Positions 8,441-21,669 are shown, counted from the first letter of the stretch. The stretch: DNA of 22,167 bases from Zygnema cylindricum (GCA_037447655.1 JBBHKE010002848.1:1-22167); one strand, 5' to 3'. A program made the numbers and translations. Notes: generated from the letters alone by a model not told the origin.

Positions 8441-10440
8441 TGACCTAAAGTACACAAATTGTTAGAGATAACAAGATTTGTTACTTAAACAACACAAATT
8501 GTTAGCGATAACAAGAATTGTTTACTAAATTACACAAACGGTTAGAGATAACAGGAATTAATACCTAAAGTACACAAGCAGTTAGCGATAACAAGAATTG
8601 TGACCTAAATTACACAAACTGTTAGCAATAACAAAAATTGTTACTTAAACTACACAAACGGTTAGCGATAACAAGAATTGTTAACTAAATTACACAAACA
8701 GTTAGCGATAACAAGAATTATTATCTAAATTACACAAACTGTTTGCGCTTATAGGAATTGTTACCTAAATTACACAAATTGTTAGCGATAACAATAATTG
8801 TTACTTAAACTACTCAAACGGTTAGCGATAACAAGAATTGAAACCTAAATTACACAAACTGTTAGTGATAACAATAATTGTTGCTTAAACTACACAAACG
8901 ATTAGCTATAACAAGAATTGTTACCTAAATTACACAAACTGTTAGCGATAACAATAATTTTACTTAAACTACTCAAACGGTTAACGATAACAAGAATAGT
9001 TACCTAACTTACACAAAATGTTAGCGATAACAAGAATTGTTACCTAATTTTCACAAACAGTTAGCTATAACAAGAATGTTTCCTAGATTACACAAACGGT
9101 TAGCGATAATAGAAATTGGTACCTAAAGTACACAAGCCGTTAACGATAAAAAGAATTGTGACTTAAAGTACACAAATTGTTAGCGATAACAAGATTTGTT
9201 ATTTTAACTACACAAATTGTTAGCGATAACAAGAATTGTTTCCTAAATTACACAAAAGTTTGCGATAACATAAATTTGACCTAAAGTACACAAGCATTTA
9301 GCGATAACAAAAACTGTGACCTGAATTACCAAACTGTTAACGATAACAAGAATTTTTCCTTAAACTACAAAAACGGTTAGCGATAACAATAATTGTTACC
9401 TAAATTAACCAAACAGTAAGCGATAAAAATAATTGTTACTTAAACTACACAAACTGTTTGCGCTTATAGGAATTGTTACCTAAATTACACAAACTGTTAG
9501 CGATTACAAAAATTGTTACTTAAACTACACAAATTGTTTGCGATAACAAGAATTGTTTCCTAAATAACACAAACGGTTAGCGATAACAGGAATTAGTACC
9601 TAAAGTACACAAGCAGTTAGCGATAACAAGAATTGTGACCTAAATTACACAAACTGTTAGTGATAACAACAATTGTTACCTAACTTACACAAAGTGTTAG
9701 GGATAACAAGAATTGTTACCTAAATTACACAAACTGTTAGCGATAACAAGAATTGTTACCTAAATTACACAAAGTGTTAGCAATAACAAAAATTGTTACT
9801 TAAACTACACAAATTGATAGCGATAACAAGTTTTGTTACCTAAATTAACGAAACAGGTAGCGATAACAAGAAATGTTACCTAAATTACACAAACACTTAG
9901 CGATAACAAGAATTGTTACCTAAATTACAAAAAATGTTAGCGATAACAAGAATGTTACCTAACTTACACAACTGTTAGCGATAACAGGAATTGGTACCTA
10001 AAGTACACAAGCCGTTAGCGATAACAAGAATCGTGACCTAAAGTACACAAAATCTTGTTAGAGATAACAAGATTTGTTACCTAAACAACACAAATTGTTA
10101 GCGATAACAAGAATTGTTTACTAAATTACACAAACGATTAGAGATAACAGGAATTAATACCTAAAGTACACAAACTGTTAGCGATAACAAGAATTAAGAC
10201 CTAAATTACACAAATTGTTAGCGAAAACAAAAATTGTTACTTAAACTACACAAACGGTTAGCGATAACAAGAATTGTTACCTAAATTACACAAATAGTTA
10301 GCGATAACAAGAATTATTATCTAAATTACACAAACTGTTTGAGCTTATAGGAATTGTTACCTAAATTACACAAACTGTTAGCGATAACAAGAATTGTTAC
10401 TTAAACTACTCAAACGGTTAGCGATAACAAGAATTGTTTC

Positions 10441-10566
10441 CCAAATTACTAATAATCTGGCGATAATGAATGTTTTTCTAAATTGCAACAGGTTGGCGAT
10501 AATGGAATTTCTAAAGTTCACAAGCGGTTGGCGATAAACAAGAATTCTCAGACCTAAATTAGAAAA
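10441..10566. repeat. Indel-rich degenerate satellite interval 2
   Basis: About three monomers are shortened and altered: CTGGCGATAATGAATG, AATTGCAACAGGTTGGCG, AATGGAATTTC, and GCGATAAACAAGAATTCTC. TTAGCGAT has become TTGGCGAT or CTGGCGAT in several adjacent units. The homologous stretch in the next HOR copy (about 12041-12160) is regular, so the damage is private to this copy. Confidence 0.7.
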
Positions 10567-10606
10567 CGGTTAGCGATAACAAGAATTGTTACCTAGATTA
10601 CACAAA

Positions 10607-11006
10607 CTGTTAGCGATAACAAGAATTGTAACCTAAATTATACAAACAGTTAGCGTTAACAAGAATTGTTATCTAAATTACACAAACAGTTAGCGATAAG
10701 AATAGTTGTTACCTAAATTAACCACACAGTTAGCGTTAATAGGAATTGTTATCTAAACTACACAAACTGTTTGCGCTTATAGGAATTGTTACCTAAATTA
10801 CACAAACTGTTAGCGATAACAAGAATTGTAACCTAAATTACACAAACAATTAGCGTTAACAAGAATTGTTATCTAAATTACACAAACAGTTAGCGATAAG
10901 AATTGTTGTTACCTAAATTAACCACACAGTTAGCGTTAATAGGAATTGTTATCTAAATTACACAAACAGTTTGCGCTTATAGGAATTGTTACCTAAATTA
11001 CACAAA
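10607..11006. repeat. 5-monomer (200 bp) tandem duplication, first instance
   Basis: Positions 10607-10806 and 10807-11006 carry the same five-monomer order: AAGAATTGTAACC, then GCGTTAACAAG, then GCGATAAGAAT(A/T)GTTG, then AATTAACCACACAG with GCGTTAATAGG, then TTTGCGCTTATAGG. The copies are nearly identical. The same duplicated block occurs again at 12201-12600, so the 200-bp duplication came before the 40-monomer amplification. Confidence 0.88.
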
Positions 11007-11470
11007 ATGTTAGCGATAATAACAATTGTTACCTAAATTACACAAAGTGTTAGCGATAACAACAATTGATACCTAAATTACACAAACAGTTAGTGATAAA
11101 CAAAATTGTTACCTAAATTACACAAACTGTTAGGGATAACAAGAATTGTTACCTAAATTACACAAATAGTTAGCGATAACACTAATTGTTACCTAAATTA
11201 CAAAAACAGTTAGCGATAACAGGAATTGGTACCTAAAGTACACAAGCTTTTAGTGATAACTAGAATTGTGACCTAAATTACACAAACTAATAGCGATAAC
11301 AAGAATTGTTGCTTAAACTACACAAACAGTTAGCAAAAAGAAGCGTTGTTACCTAAATTAACCAAACAGTTAACGATAACAAGAAATGTTCCCTAAATTA
11401 CAAAAGCAGATAGCGATAACAATAATTGTTTCCTAAATTACACAAACTGTTAGCGATAACAAGAATTGTT

Positions 11471-11640
11471 ACATAAATTACATATATGTTAAAATAACGA
11501 ATTAGTACCTAAAGTACACAAACGGTAACGATAAAACGTTGTTACCTAAATTACACAAGACTGTTAGCGATAAGAAGAATTGTTACCTAAATTACACGAA
11601 GCAGTTAGCGATAACACTAATTGTTACCTAATTACACAAA
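11471..11640. repeat. Indel-rich degenerate satellite interval 3
   Basis: Irregular monomers include CATATATGTTAAAATAACG, AACGGTAACGATAAAACG, TTACACAAGACTG, and ATTACACGAAGCAG, each with one to several bases gained or lost. Regular monomers resume by about 11640. This has the same character as the intervals at 8331-8440 and 10441-10566. Confidence 0.65.
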
Positions 11641-12200
11641 CTATTAGCCATAACAAGAATTGTTACTTTAACAACACAAATTGTTAGCGATAACAAGAAT
11701 TGTTTACTAAATTACACAAACGGTTAAAGATAACAGGAATTAATACCTAAAGTACATAAGCTGTTAGCGATAACAAGAATTAAAACCTAAATTACACAAA
11801 CTGTTAGCGAAAACAAAAATTGTTACTTAAACTACACAAACGGTTAGCGATAACAAAAATTGTTACCTAAATTACACAAACAGTTAGCGATAACAAGAAT
11901 TATTATCTAAATTACACAAACTATTTGCGCTTATAGGAATTCTTACCTAAATTACACAAACTGTTAGTGATAACAATAATTGTTACTTAAACTACTCAAA
12001 CGGTTAGCGATAACAAGAATTGTTTCCTAAATTACACAAACTGTTAGCGATAGTAAGAATTGTTACCCAAATTACACAATCTGTTAGCGATAACAGAAAT
12101 TGGTACCTAAAGTTCACAAGCAGTTAGCGATAATAAGAATTGTGACCTAAATTAGACAAACGATTAGCGATAACAATAATTCTTACCTAAATTACACAAA

Positions 12201-12600
12201 CTATTAGCAATAACAAGAATTGTAACCTAAATTACACAAACAATTAGCGTTAACAAGAATTGTTATCTAAATTACAGAAACATTTAGCGATAAGAATAGT
12301 TGTTACCTAAATTAACCACACAGTTAGCGTTAATAGGAATTGTTATCTAAATTACACAAACTGTTTGCGCTTATAGGAATTGTTACCTAAATTACACAAA
12401 CTGTTAGCGATAACAAGAATTGTAACCTAAATTACACAAACAATTAGCGTTAACAAGAATTGTTATCTAAATTACACAAACAGTTAGCGATAAGAATAGT
12501 TGTTACCTAAATTAACCACACAGTTAGCGTTAATAGGAATTGTTATCTAAATTACACAAACAGTTTGCGCTTATAGGAATTGTTTTCTAAATTACACAAA
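12201..12600. repeat. 5-monomer (200 bp) tandem duplication, second instance
   Basis: Positions 12201-12400 and 12401-12600 repeat the five-monomer order seen at 10607-11006, offset 1,594 bp. The AGAATAGTTG monomers lie at 12294 and 12494. In this copy the second unit keeps AGAATAGTTG where the earlier one (10900) has AGAATTGTTG. Confidence 0.88.
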
Positions 12601-12800
12601 CTGTTAGCGATAATAACAATTGTTACCTAAATTACACAAAGTGTTAGCGATAACAACAATTGATACCTAAATTACACAAACAGTTAGTGATAAACAGAAT
12701 TGTTACCTAAATTACACAAACTGTTAGGGATAACAAGAATTGTTACCTAAATTACACAAACAGTTAGCGATAACACTAATTGTTACCTAAATTACACAAA

Positions 12801-13360
12801 CTGTTAGCGATAACAATAATTGTTACTTAAACGACACAAATTGTTAGCGATAACAAAAATTGTTTCCTAAATTACACAAACAGTTAGCGATAATAGGAAT
12901 TGGTACCTAAAATACACACGCTGTTAGCGATATCTAGAATTGTGACCTAAATTACACAAACTGTTAGCGATAACAAGAAGTGTTGCTTAAAATACACAAA
13001 CAGTTAGCGATAACAAGAATTGTTACCTAAATTACACAAACTCTTAGCGATAACAATAATTGTTACCTAAATTACACAAACTGTTAGCGATAACAATAAT
13101 TGTTACTTAAACGACACAAATTGTTAGCGATAACAAAAATTGTTTCCTAAATTACACAAACAGTTAGCGATAACAGGAATTGGTACCTAAAGTACACACG
13201 CTGTTAGCGATATCTAGAATTGTGACCTAAATTACACAAACTGTTAGCGATAACAAGAATTGTTGCTTAAAATACACAAACAGTTAGCGATAACAAGAAT
13301 TGTTACCTAAATTACACAAACTCTTAGCGATAACAATAATTGTGACCTAAATTACACAAA
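12801..13360. repeat. 7-monomer (280 bp) tandem duplication
   Basis: Positions 12801-13080 and 13081-13360 are almost identical seven-monomer blocks. Shared markers are TTACTTAAACGACAC (12821 and 13101), GATATCTAGAATTGTGACC (12929 and 13209), TTGCTTAAAATACAC (12982 and 13262), and CTCTTAGCG (13041 and 13321). Part of this block, with GATAACTAG in place of GATATCTAG and three monomers missing, forms the joint between copies of the 33-monomer HOR at about 14521-14680 and 15841-16000. Confidence 0.88.
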
Positions 13361-16300
13361 TTGTTAGCGATAACAAGAATTGTTAATTAAACTACACAAA
13401 CAGTTAGCGATAAGAAGCGTTGTTACCTAAATTAACCAAACAGTTAACGATAACAATAAATGTTCCCTAAATTACAAAAGCAGATAGCGATAACAATAAT
13501 TGTTTTCTAAATTACAAAAACAGTTAGCGATAACAAGAATTGTTACCTTAACTACACAAACGGTTAGCGATAACAAGAATTGTTACCTAAATTACACAAA
13601 CTGTTAGCAATAATAAGAATTGTTACCTAAATTACACAAACAGTTAGCGATAACAGGAAATCTTATCTAAATTACACAAACAGTTAGCAATATAAGGCAT
13701 TGTTACCTAAGTTTAAACCAAACAGTTAGCGATAACATAAATTGTTATCTAAATTATACAAACTGTTTGAGCTTATAAGAATTGTTACCTAAATTACACA
13801 AACTGTTAGCGATTACAAAAATTGTTACTTAAACTACACATATTGTTAGCGATAACAACAATTGTTTCCTAAATTACACAAATGGTTAGCGATAACAGAA
13901 ATAGGTACCTAAAGTACCAAAACACTTAACTATAACAATAATTCTTACCTAAATTAAACAAAAAGTTAGGGATAACAAGAATTGTTACTTAAACTACACA
14001 AATTGTTAGCGATAACAAGAATAGTTTCCTAAATTACACAAACGGTTAGCGATAACAAGAATTGTAACCTAAATTAACAAAACAGTTAGCGATAACAGGA
14101 ATTGTTACTTAAACTACATAAACGGTTAGCGATAACAAGAAATGTTACCTAAATTACGCAAACTATTAGCGATTACAAAAATTGTTACTTAAACTACACA
14201 AATTATTAGCGATAACAAGAATTGTTACCTAAATTACAAAAACAGATTGATAACAAGAATTGTTATCTAAATTACACAAACTGTTTGCGCTTATAGGAAT
14301 TGTTACCTAAATTACACAAACTGTTAGCGATTTCAAAAATTGTTACTTAACCTACACAAACGGTTAGCGATAAAAAAAATTGTTAATTAAATTACACAAA
14401 AAGTTAGCGATAACAATAATTTTTACTTAAACTACACAAACTGTTAGCGATAACAAAAATTGTTTCTTAAATTACACAAACGGTTAGCGATAACAATAAT
14501 TGTTACCTAAATTACACAAACTGTTAGCGATAACAATAATTGTTACTTAAACGATACAAATTGTTAGCGATAACAAAAATTGTTTCTTAAATAACACAAA
14601 CAGTTAGCGATAACAGGAATTGGTACCTAAAGTACACAAGCTGTTAGCGATAACTAGAATTGTGACCTAAATTACACAAATTGTTAGCGATAACAAGAAT
14701 TGTTAATTAAACTACACAAACAGTTAGCGATAAGAAGCGTTGTTACCTAAATTAACCAAACAGTTAACGATAACAATAAATGTTCCCTAAATTACAAAAG
14801 CAGATAGCGATAACAATAATTGTTTTCTAAATTACAAAAACAGTTAGCGATAACAAGAATTGTTACTTAAACTACACAAACGGTTAGCGATAACAAGAAT
14901 TGTTACCTAAATTACACAAACTGTTAGCAATAATAAGAATTGTTACCTAAATTACACAAACAGTTAGCGATAACAGGAAATCTTATCTAAATTACACAAA
15001 CAGTTAGCAATATAAGGCATTGTTACCTAAGTTTAAACCAAACAGTTAGCGATAACATAAATTGTTATCTTAATTATACAAACTGTTTGAGCTTATAAGA
15101 ATTGTTACCTAAATTACACAAACTGTTAGCGATTACAAAAATTGTTACTTAAACTACACATATTGTTAGCGATAACAACAATTGTTTCCTAAATTACACA
15201 AATGGTTAGCGATAACAGAAATAGGTACCTAAAGTACCAAAACACTTAACTATAACAATAATTCTTACCTAAATTAAACAAAAAGTTAGGGATAACAAGA
15301 ATTGTTACTTAAACTACACAAATTGTTAGCAATAACAAGAATAGTTTCCTAAATTACACAAACGGTTAGCGATAACAAGAATTGTAACCTAAATTAACAA
15401 AACAGTTAGCGATAACAGGAATTGTTACTTAAACTACATAAACGGTTAGCGATAACAAGAAATGTTACCTAAATTACGCAAACTATTAGCGATTACAAAA
15501 ATTGTTACTTAAACTACACAAATTATTAGCGATAACAAGAATTGTTACCTAAATTACAAAAACAGATTGATAACAAGAATTGTTATCTAAATTACACAAA
15601 CTGTTTGCGCTTATAGGAATTGTTACCTAAATTACACAAATTGTTAGCGATTTCAAAAATTGTTACTTAACCTACACAAACGGTTAGCGATAAAAAAAAT
15701 TGTTACTTAAATTACACAAAAAGTTAGCGATAACAATAATTTTTACTTAAACTACACAAACTGTTAGCGATAACAAAAATTGTTACTTAAATTACACAAA
15801 CGGTTAGCGATAACAATAATTGTTACCTAAATTACACAAACTGTTAGCGATAACAATAATTGTTACTTAAACGATACAAATTGTTAGCGATAACAAAAAT
15901 TGTTTCTTAAATTACACAAACAGTTAGCGATAACAGGAATTGGTACCTAAAGTACACAAGCTGTTAGCGATAACTAGAATTGTGACCTAAATTACACAAA
16001 TTGTTAGCGATAACAAGAATTGTTAATTAAACTACACAAACAGTTAGCGATAAGAAGCGTTGTTACCTAAATTAACCAAACAGTTAACGATAACAATAAA
16101 TGTTCCCTAAATTACAAAAGCAGATAGCGATAACAATAATTGTTTTCTAAATTACAAAAACAGTTAGCGATAACAAGAATTGTTACTTAAACTACACAAA
16201 CGGTTAGCGATAACAAGAATTGTTACCTAAATTACACAAACTGTTAGCAATAATAAGAATTGTTACCTAAATTACACAAACAGTTAGCGATAACAGGAAA

Positions 16301-17140
16301 TCTTATCTAAATTACACAAACAGTTAGCAATATAAGGCATTGTTACCTAAGTTTAAACCAAACAGTTAGCGATAACATAAATTGTTATCTTAATTATACA
16401 AACTGTTTGAGCTTATAAGAATTGTTACCTAAATTACACAAACTGTTAGCGATTACAAAAATTGTTACTTAAACTACACATATTGTTAGCGATAACAACA
16501 ATTGTTTCCTAAATTACACAAATGGTTAGCGATAACAGAAATAGGTACCTAAAGTACCAAAACACTTAACTATAACAATAATTCTTACCTAAATTAAACA
16601 AAAAGTTAGGGATAACAAGAATTGTTACTTAAACTACACAAATTGTTAGCGATAACAAGAATAGTTTCCTAAATTACACAAACGGTTAGCGATAACAAGA
16701 ATTGTAACCTAAATTAACAAAACAGTTAGCGATAACAGGAATTGTTACTTAAACTACATAAACGGTTAGCGATAACAAGAAATGTTACCTAAATTACGCA
16801 AACTATTAGCGATTACAAAAATTGTTACTTAAACTACACAAATTATTAGCGATAACAAGAATTGTTACCTAAATTACAAAAACAGATTGATAACAAGAAT
16901 TGTTATCTAAATTACACAAACTGTTTGCGCTTATAGGAATTGTTACCTAAATTACACAAACTGTTAGCGATTTCAAAAATTGTTACTTAACCTACACAAA
17001 CGGTTAGCGATAAAAAAAATTGTTACTTAAATTACACAAAAAGTTAGCGATAACAATAATTTTTACTTAAACTACACAAACTGTTAGCGATAACAAAAAT
17101 TGTTTCTTAAATTACACAAACGGTTAGCGATAACAATAAT
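13341..17140. repeat. 33-monomer (1,320 bp) higher-order repeat, nearly three copies
   Basis: The copies are about 13341-14660, 14661-15980 and 15981-17140 (the third is partial, diverging after about 17140). The period is exactly 1,320 bp, that is 33 x 40, and whole 60-base rows match base for base between copies. I see only about seven differences between the first two copies by eye, so identity is above 99%. Diagnostic variants repeat at the same phase: GTTTAAAC at 13711, 15031 and 16351; AGAAGCGTTG at 13414, 14734 and 16054; CAGATTGATAAC; TTTCAAAAATTG; AAATAGGTACC... as GAAATAGGTACC. A 2-bp gain (at GTTTAAACC) and a 2-bp loss (at CAGATTGATAAC) cancel within each unit, so the 40-bp phase is kept. 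This is the most recently amplified and homogenised part of the window. Confidence 0.95.
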
Positions 17141-20100
17141 TTTTACGTAAACTACACAAACTGTTAGCGATAAAAAGAATTGTTGCCTAAATTCACAAAT
17201 AGTTACCGATAAAAAGAATTGTTATCTAATTACAGAAACAGTTAGCGATAACAAGAATTGTTACTTAAACGACACAAATTGTTAGCGATAACAAGAATTG
17301 TTTCCTAAATTACACAAACAGTAAGTGATAACACTAATTGTAACCTAAATTACACAAACGGTTAGCGATAATAGGAATTGGTACCTAAAGTACACAAGCC
17401 GTTAGCGATAACAAGAATTGTGAACTAAATTACAAAAACGGTTAGCGATAACAAGAATTGTTACCTTAAGTTTACAAACAGTTAGCGATAACATAAATTG
17501 TTACCTAAATTACACAAACTGTTAGCGATTACAAGAATTGTTACCTAAATTACACAATTTGTTAGCAATAACAAGAATTTTAACCTAAGTTACACAAACG
17601 GTTAGCGATAACAAGAATTCTTACCTAAATTAACCAAACAGTTAGGGATAACAAAATTGTTATCCAAATTACACAAACTGTTTGCGCTTATAGGAAATGT
17701 TACCTAAATTACACATATTGTTAGCGATTACAAAAATTGTTACTTAAACTACACAAATTGTTAGCGATAACAAGAATTGTTACCTAAATTACACAAACAG
17801 TTAGCGATAACAAAAATTGTTCTCTAAATTACATAAACTATTAGCGATAATAAGAATTGTTACCTAAATTACACACACAGTTAGCGATAACAAGAATTGT
17901 TACTTAAACTACACAAACAGTTAGCGATAACAATAATTGTTACCTAAATTACACAAACTGTTAGCGATATCAATAATTGTTTCCTAACTTACACAAATTG
18001 TTAGGGATAACAAAAATTGTTACCTAAATTACAAAAACTGTTAGCGATAACAAGAATTGTTACCTAAATTACACAAATTGTTAGCGATAACAAGAATTGT
18101 TACCTAAATTAACCAAACAGTTAGCGATAACCAGGAATTCTTACCTAAATTACAGAAACAGTTATCGATAACAAAAATTGTTACCTAAATTACAAAAACT
18201 GTTAGCCATAACAAGAATTGTTATCTAAATTAACCAAATAGTTAGCGATTAAATGAATTGTTACCTAAATTACACAAACGGTTAGCGATAACAAAAATTG
18301 TTACTTAAATTACACAAACATTTAGCGATAACAAGAATTGTTACTTAAACTACACAAACAGTTAGCGATAACAAGAATTGTTGCCTAAATTACACAAACA
18401 GTTACCGATAACAAGAATTGTTTCCTAAATAACACAAACAGTTAAGGATAACAAGAATTGATACCTAAATCAACCAAACAGTTAGCAATAACTGGAACTA
18501 TTAATTAAATTACACATCACGTTTGCGCTTACAGGAATTGTTACCTAACTTACACAAACTGTTAGCGATAACAAAAATTATTACCTAAATTACACAAACA
18601 GTTAGCGATAACAGGAATTGTTATCTAAATTACACAAACTGTTTGCACTTATAGGAATTGTTACCTAAATTACACAAACTGTTAGCGATTACAAAAATTG
18701 TTACTTAAACTACACAAATTGTTAGCGATAACGAGAATTGTTACCTAAATTACACAAACAGTTACCGATAACAAAAATTTTTCCCTAAATTGAACAAACT
18801 ATTTGCGCTTATAGGAATTATTACCTAAATTACACAAACTGTTAGCGATTTCAAAAATTGTTACTTAAACTACAAAAACGGTTAGCGATAAAAAAAATTG
18901 TTACTTAAATTACACAAAAGGTTAGCGATAAAAATAATTTTTACTTAAACTACACAAACTGTTACCGATAACAAGAATTGTGACCTGTTTACACAAACAG
19001 TTAGCGATAACAAGAATTGTTTCTTAAATTACACAAACGGTTAGCGATAACAAAAATTGTTACTTAAATTACACAAACAGTTAGCGATAACAATAATTTT
19101 TACTTAAACTACACAAACTGTTAGCGATAACAAGAAGTGTTGCCTAAATTCACAAATAGTTACCGATAACAAGAATTGTTTTCTAAATTACAGAAACAGT
19201 TAGCGATAACAAGAATTGTTACCTAAATCACACAAACAGTTAGCGATAACAAGAATTGTTACTTAAACTACACAAATTGTTAGCGATAACAAAAATTGTA
19301 TCCGAAATTACACAAACGGTTAGCGATAACATGAATTGTTACCTAAATCAACCAAACTGTTAGCGATAACAGAAATTGTTATCTAAATTACACAAATTGT
19401 TTGCGCTTACAAGAATTGTTATCTAACTTATACAAACTATTAGCGATAACAAAAATTGTTACTTAAACGACACAAATTATTAGCGATAACAAGAATTGTT
19501 TCCTAAATTACACAAACAGTTAGCGATAACACTAATTGTAACCTAAATTACACAAACGGTTAGCGATAATAGGAATTGGTACCTAAAGTACACAAGCCGT
19601 TAGCGATAACAAGAATTGTGACCTAAATTACAAAAACGGTTAGCGATAACAAGAATTGTTACCTTAAGTTTACAAACAGTTAGCGATACCATAAGTTGTT
19701 ACCTAAATTACACAAACTGTTAGCGATAACAAGAATTGTTACCTAAATTACACAAACTGTTAGCATTAAACAAGAATTTTAACCTAAATTACAGAAACGG
19801 ATAGCAATAACAAGATTTATTAACTAAATTAACCAAACAGTTAGCGATAACAAAATTGTTACTTAAATTACACAAATTGTTAGCGATAACAAGAATTGTT
19901 ACCTAAATTACATAAACAGTTAGCGATAACAAAAATTGTTCTCTAAATTACATAAACTATTAGCGATAATAACAATTGTTACCTAAATTACACACACAGT
20001 TAGCGATAACAAGAAATATTTCCTAAATTACACAAACGGTTAGCGATAACAAAAATTGTTACTTAAATTACACAAACAGTTAGCGATAACAAGAATTGTT

Positions 20101-20675
20101 ACTTAAACTACACAAACTCTTAGCGATAACAAGAATTGTTATCTAAATTACACAAACAGTTAGCGATAACAAGAATTTTTGCCTAAATTACACAAACAGT
20201 TACCGATAACAAGAATTGTTTCCTAAATAACACAAACGGTTAGGGAAAAACAAGAATTGTTACCTAAATCAACTAAACAGTTAGCAATAACTGCACTGTT
20301 ATCTAAATTACACATCCCGTTTGCGCTTACAGGAATTGTTACCTAACTTACACAAACTGTTAGCGATAAAAAGAAATATTACCTAAATTACACAAACAGT
20401 TAGTTATAACAAGAATGTTTCCTAAATTAAACAAACGGTTTGCGATAACAGGAATTGGTAGCTTAAGTACACAAGCAGTTAGCGATAACAAAAATTGTGA
20501 CCTAAAGTTCACAAATTGTTAGCGATAACAATAATTGTTACATAAATTACACAAACAGTTAGCATTAACAATAATTGTTACCTAAATTATACAAACTGTT
20601 AGCGATAACAAGAATTGTTACCTAAATTACACAAACAGTTAGCGATGACAAAAATTGTTTCCTAAATTACACAAA

Positions 20676-20990
20676 CGGTTAGCGATAACAAGAATTGTAA
20701 CCTAAATTAACAAATTAGTTAGCAATAACAGGAATTGTTACTTAAACTACACAAACGGTTAGCGATAACAAGAATTATAACCTAAATTACGCAAACTATT
20801 AGCGATTACAAAAATTGTTACTTAAACTACACAAATTGTTAGCGATAACAAGAATTGTTACCTAAATTACAAAAATAGTTAGCGATAACAAAAATTGTTA
20901 TCTAAATTACACAAAGTGTTTGCGCTTATAGGAATTGTTACCTAAATTACACAAACTATTAGCGATTATAAAAATTGTTACTTAAACAAC
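20676..20990. repeat. Diverged relative of the 33-monomer HOR segment
   Basis: The monomer order here follows 16681-16990 and its copies: GTAACCTAAATTAACAAA, ACAGGAATTGTTAC, AATTACGCAAACTATTAGCG, GATTACAAAAATTG, then TTTGCGCTTATAGG. It keeps the full TAGTTAGCGATAAC monomer at about 20877-20890, where the HOR copies have the shortened CAGATTGATAAC. It is therefore a candidate for the ancestral, undeleted form of that part of the HOR. Confidence 0.65.
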
Positions 20991-21669
20991 ACAAACGGTT
21001 AGCGATAACAAAAATTGTTACTTAAATTATACAAACTGTTAGCGATAACAATAATTTTTACTTCAACTACACAAACTATTAGCGATAACAAGAATTGTGA
21101 CCTAAATTACACAAACATTTAGCGATAACAATAATTTTTTCTTAAATTACACAAACAGTTAGCGATAACAATAATTTTTACTTAAACTACACAAACTGTT
21201 AGCGATAACAAGAATTGTTGCCTAAATTCACAAATAGTTACCGATAACAAGAATTTTTTTCTAAATTACACAAACGGTTAGCGATAACAAGAATTGTTAC
21301 CTAAATTACACAAACAGTTAGCGATAACAAGAATTGTTACTTAACTTACACAAATTGTTAGCGATAACAAAAATTGTATCCGAAATTACACAAACGGTTA
21401 GCGATAACAAGAATTGTTACCTAAATCAACCAAACAGTTAGCGATAACAGGAATTGTTATCTAAATTACACAAATTGTTTGCGATTACAATAATTGTTAT
21501 CTAACTTACACAAACTATTAGCGATAACAAGAATTGTTTCCTAAATTACACAAACAGTTAGCGATAACACTAATTGTTACCTAAATTACACAAACTATTT
21601 GCGCTTACACGAATAGTTACCGAACTTACATATACTGATAGCGATAACAAGAATTGTTACCTAAATTAC

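Larger units (their letters stand above)
7500..12790. repeat. Higher-order repeat of about 40 monomers (about 1.59 kb)
   Basis: Matching runs recur at offsets near 1,590 bp. The GTGACCTGAATTACC marker is at 7731 and 9316 (offset 1,585). The GAATTAATACC marker is at 8554, 10151 and 11737 (1,597 and 1,586). The AGAATAGTTG monomer is at 10700 and 12294 (1,594). Paired runs are about 7500-8340 with 9085-9930; 8450-8780 with 10045-10380 and 11640-11980; and 10607-11210 with 12201-12790. Not every segment has a partner at every step, so the copies are a mosaic altered by later local duplications and losses. Identity between copies is clearly lower than in the 13-17 kb block. Confidence 0.75.
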
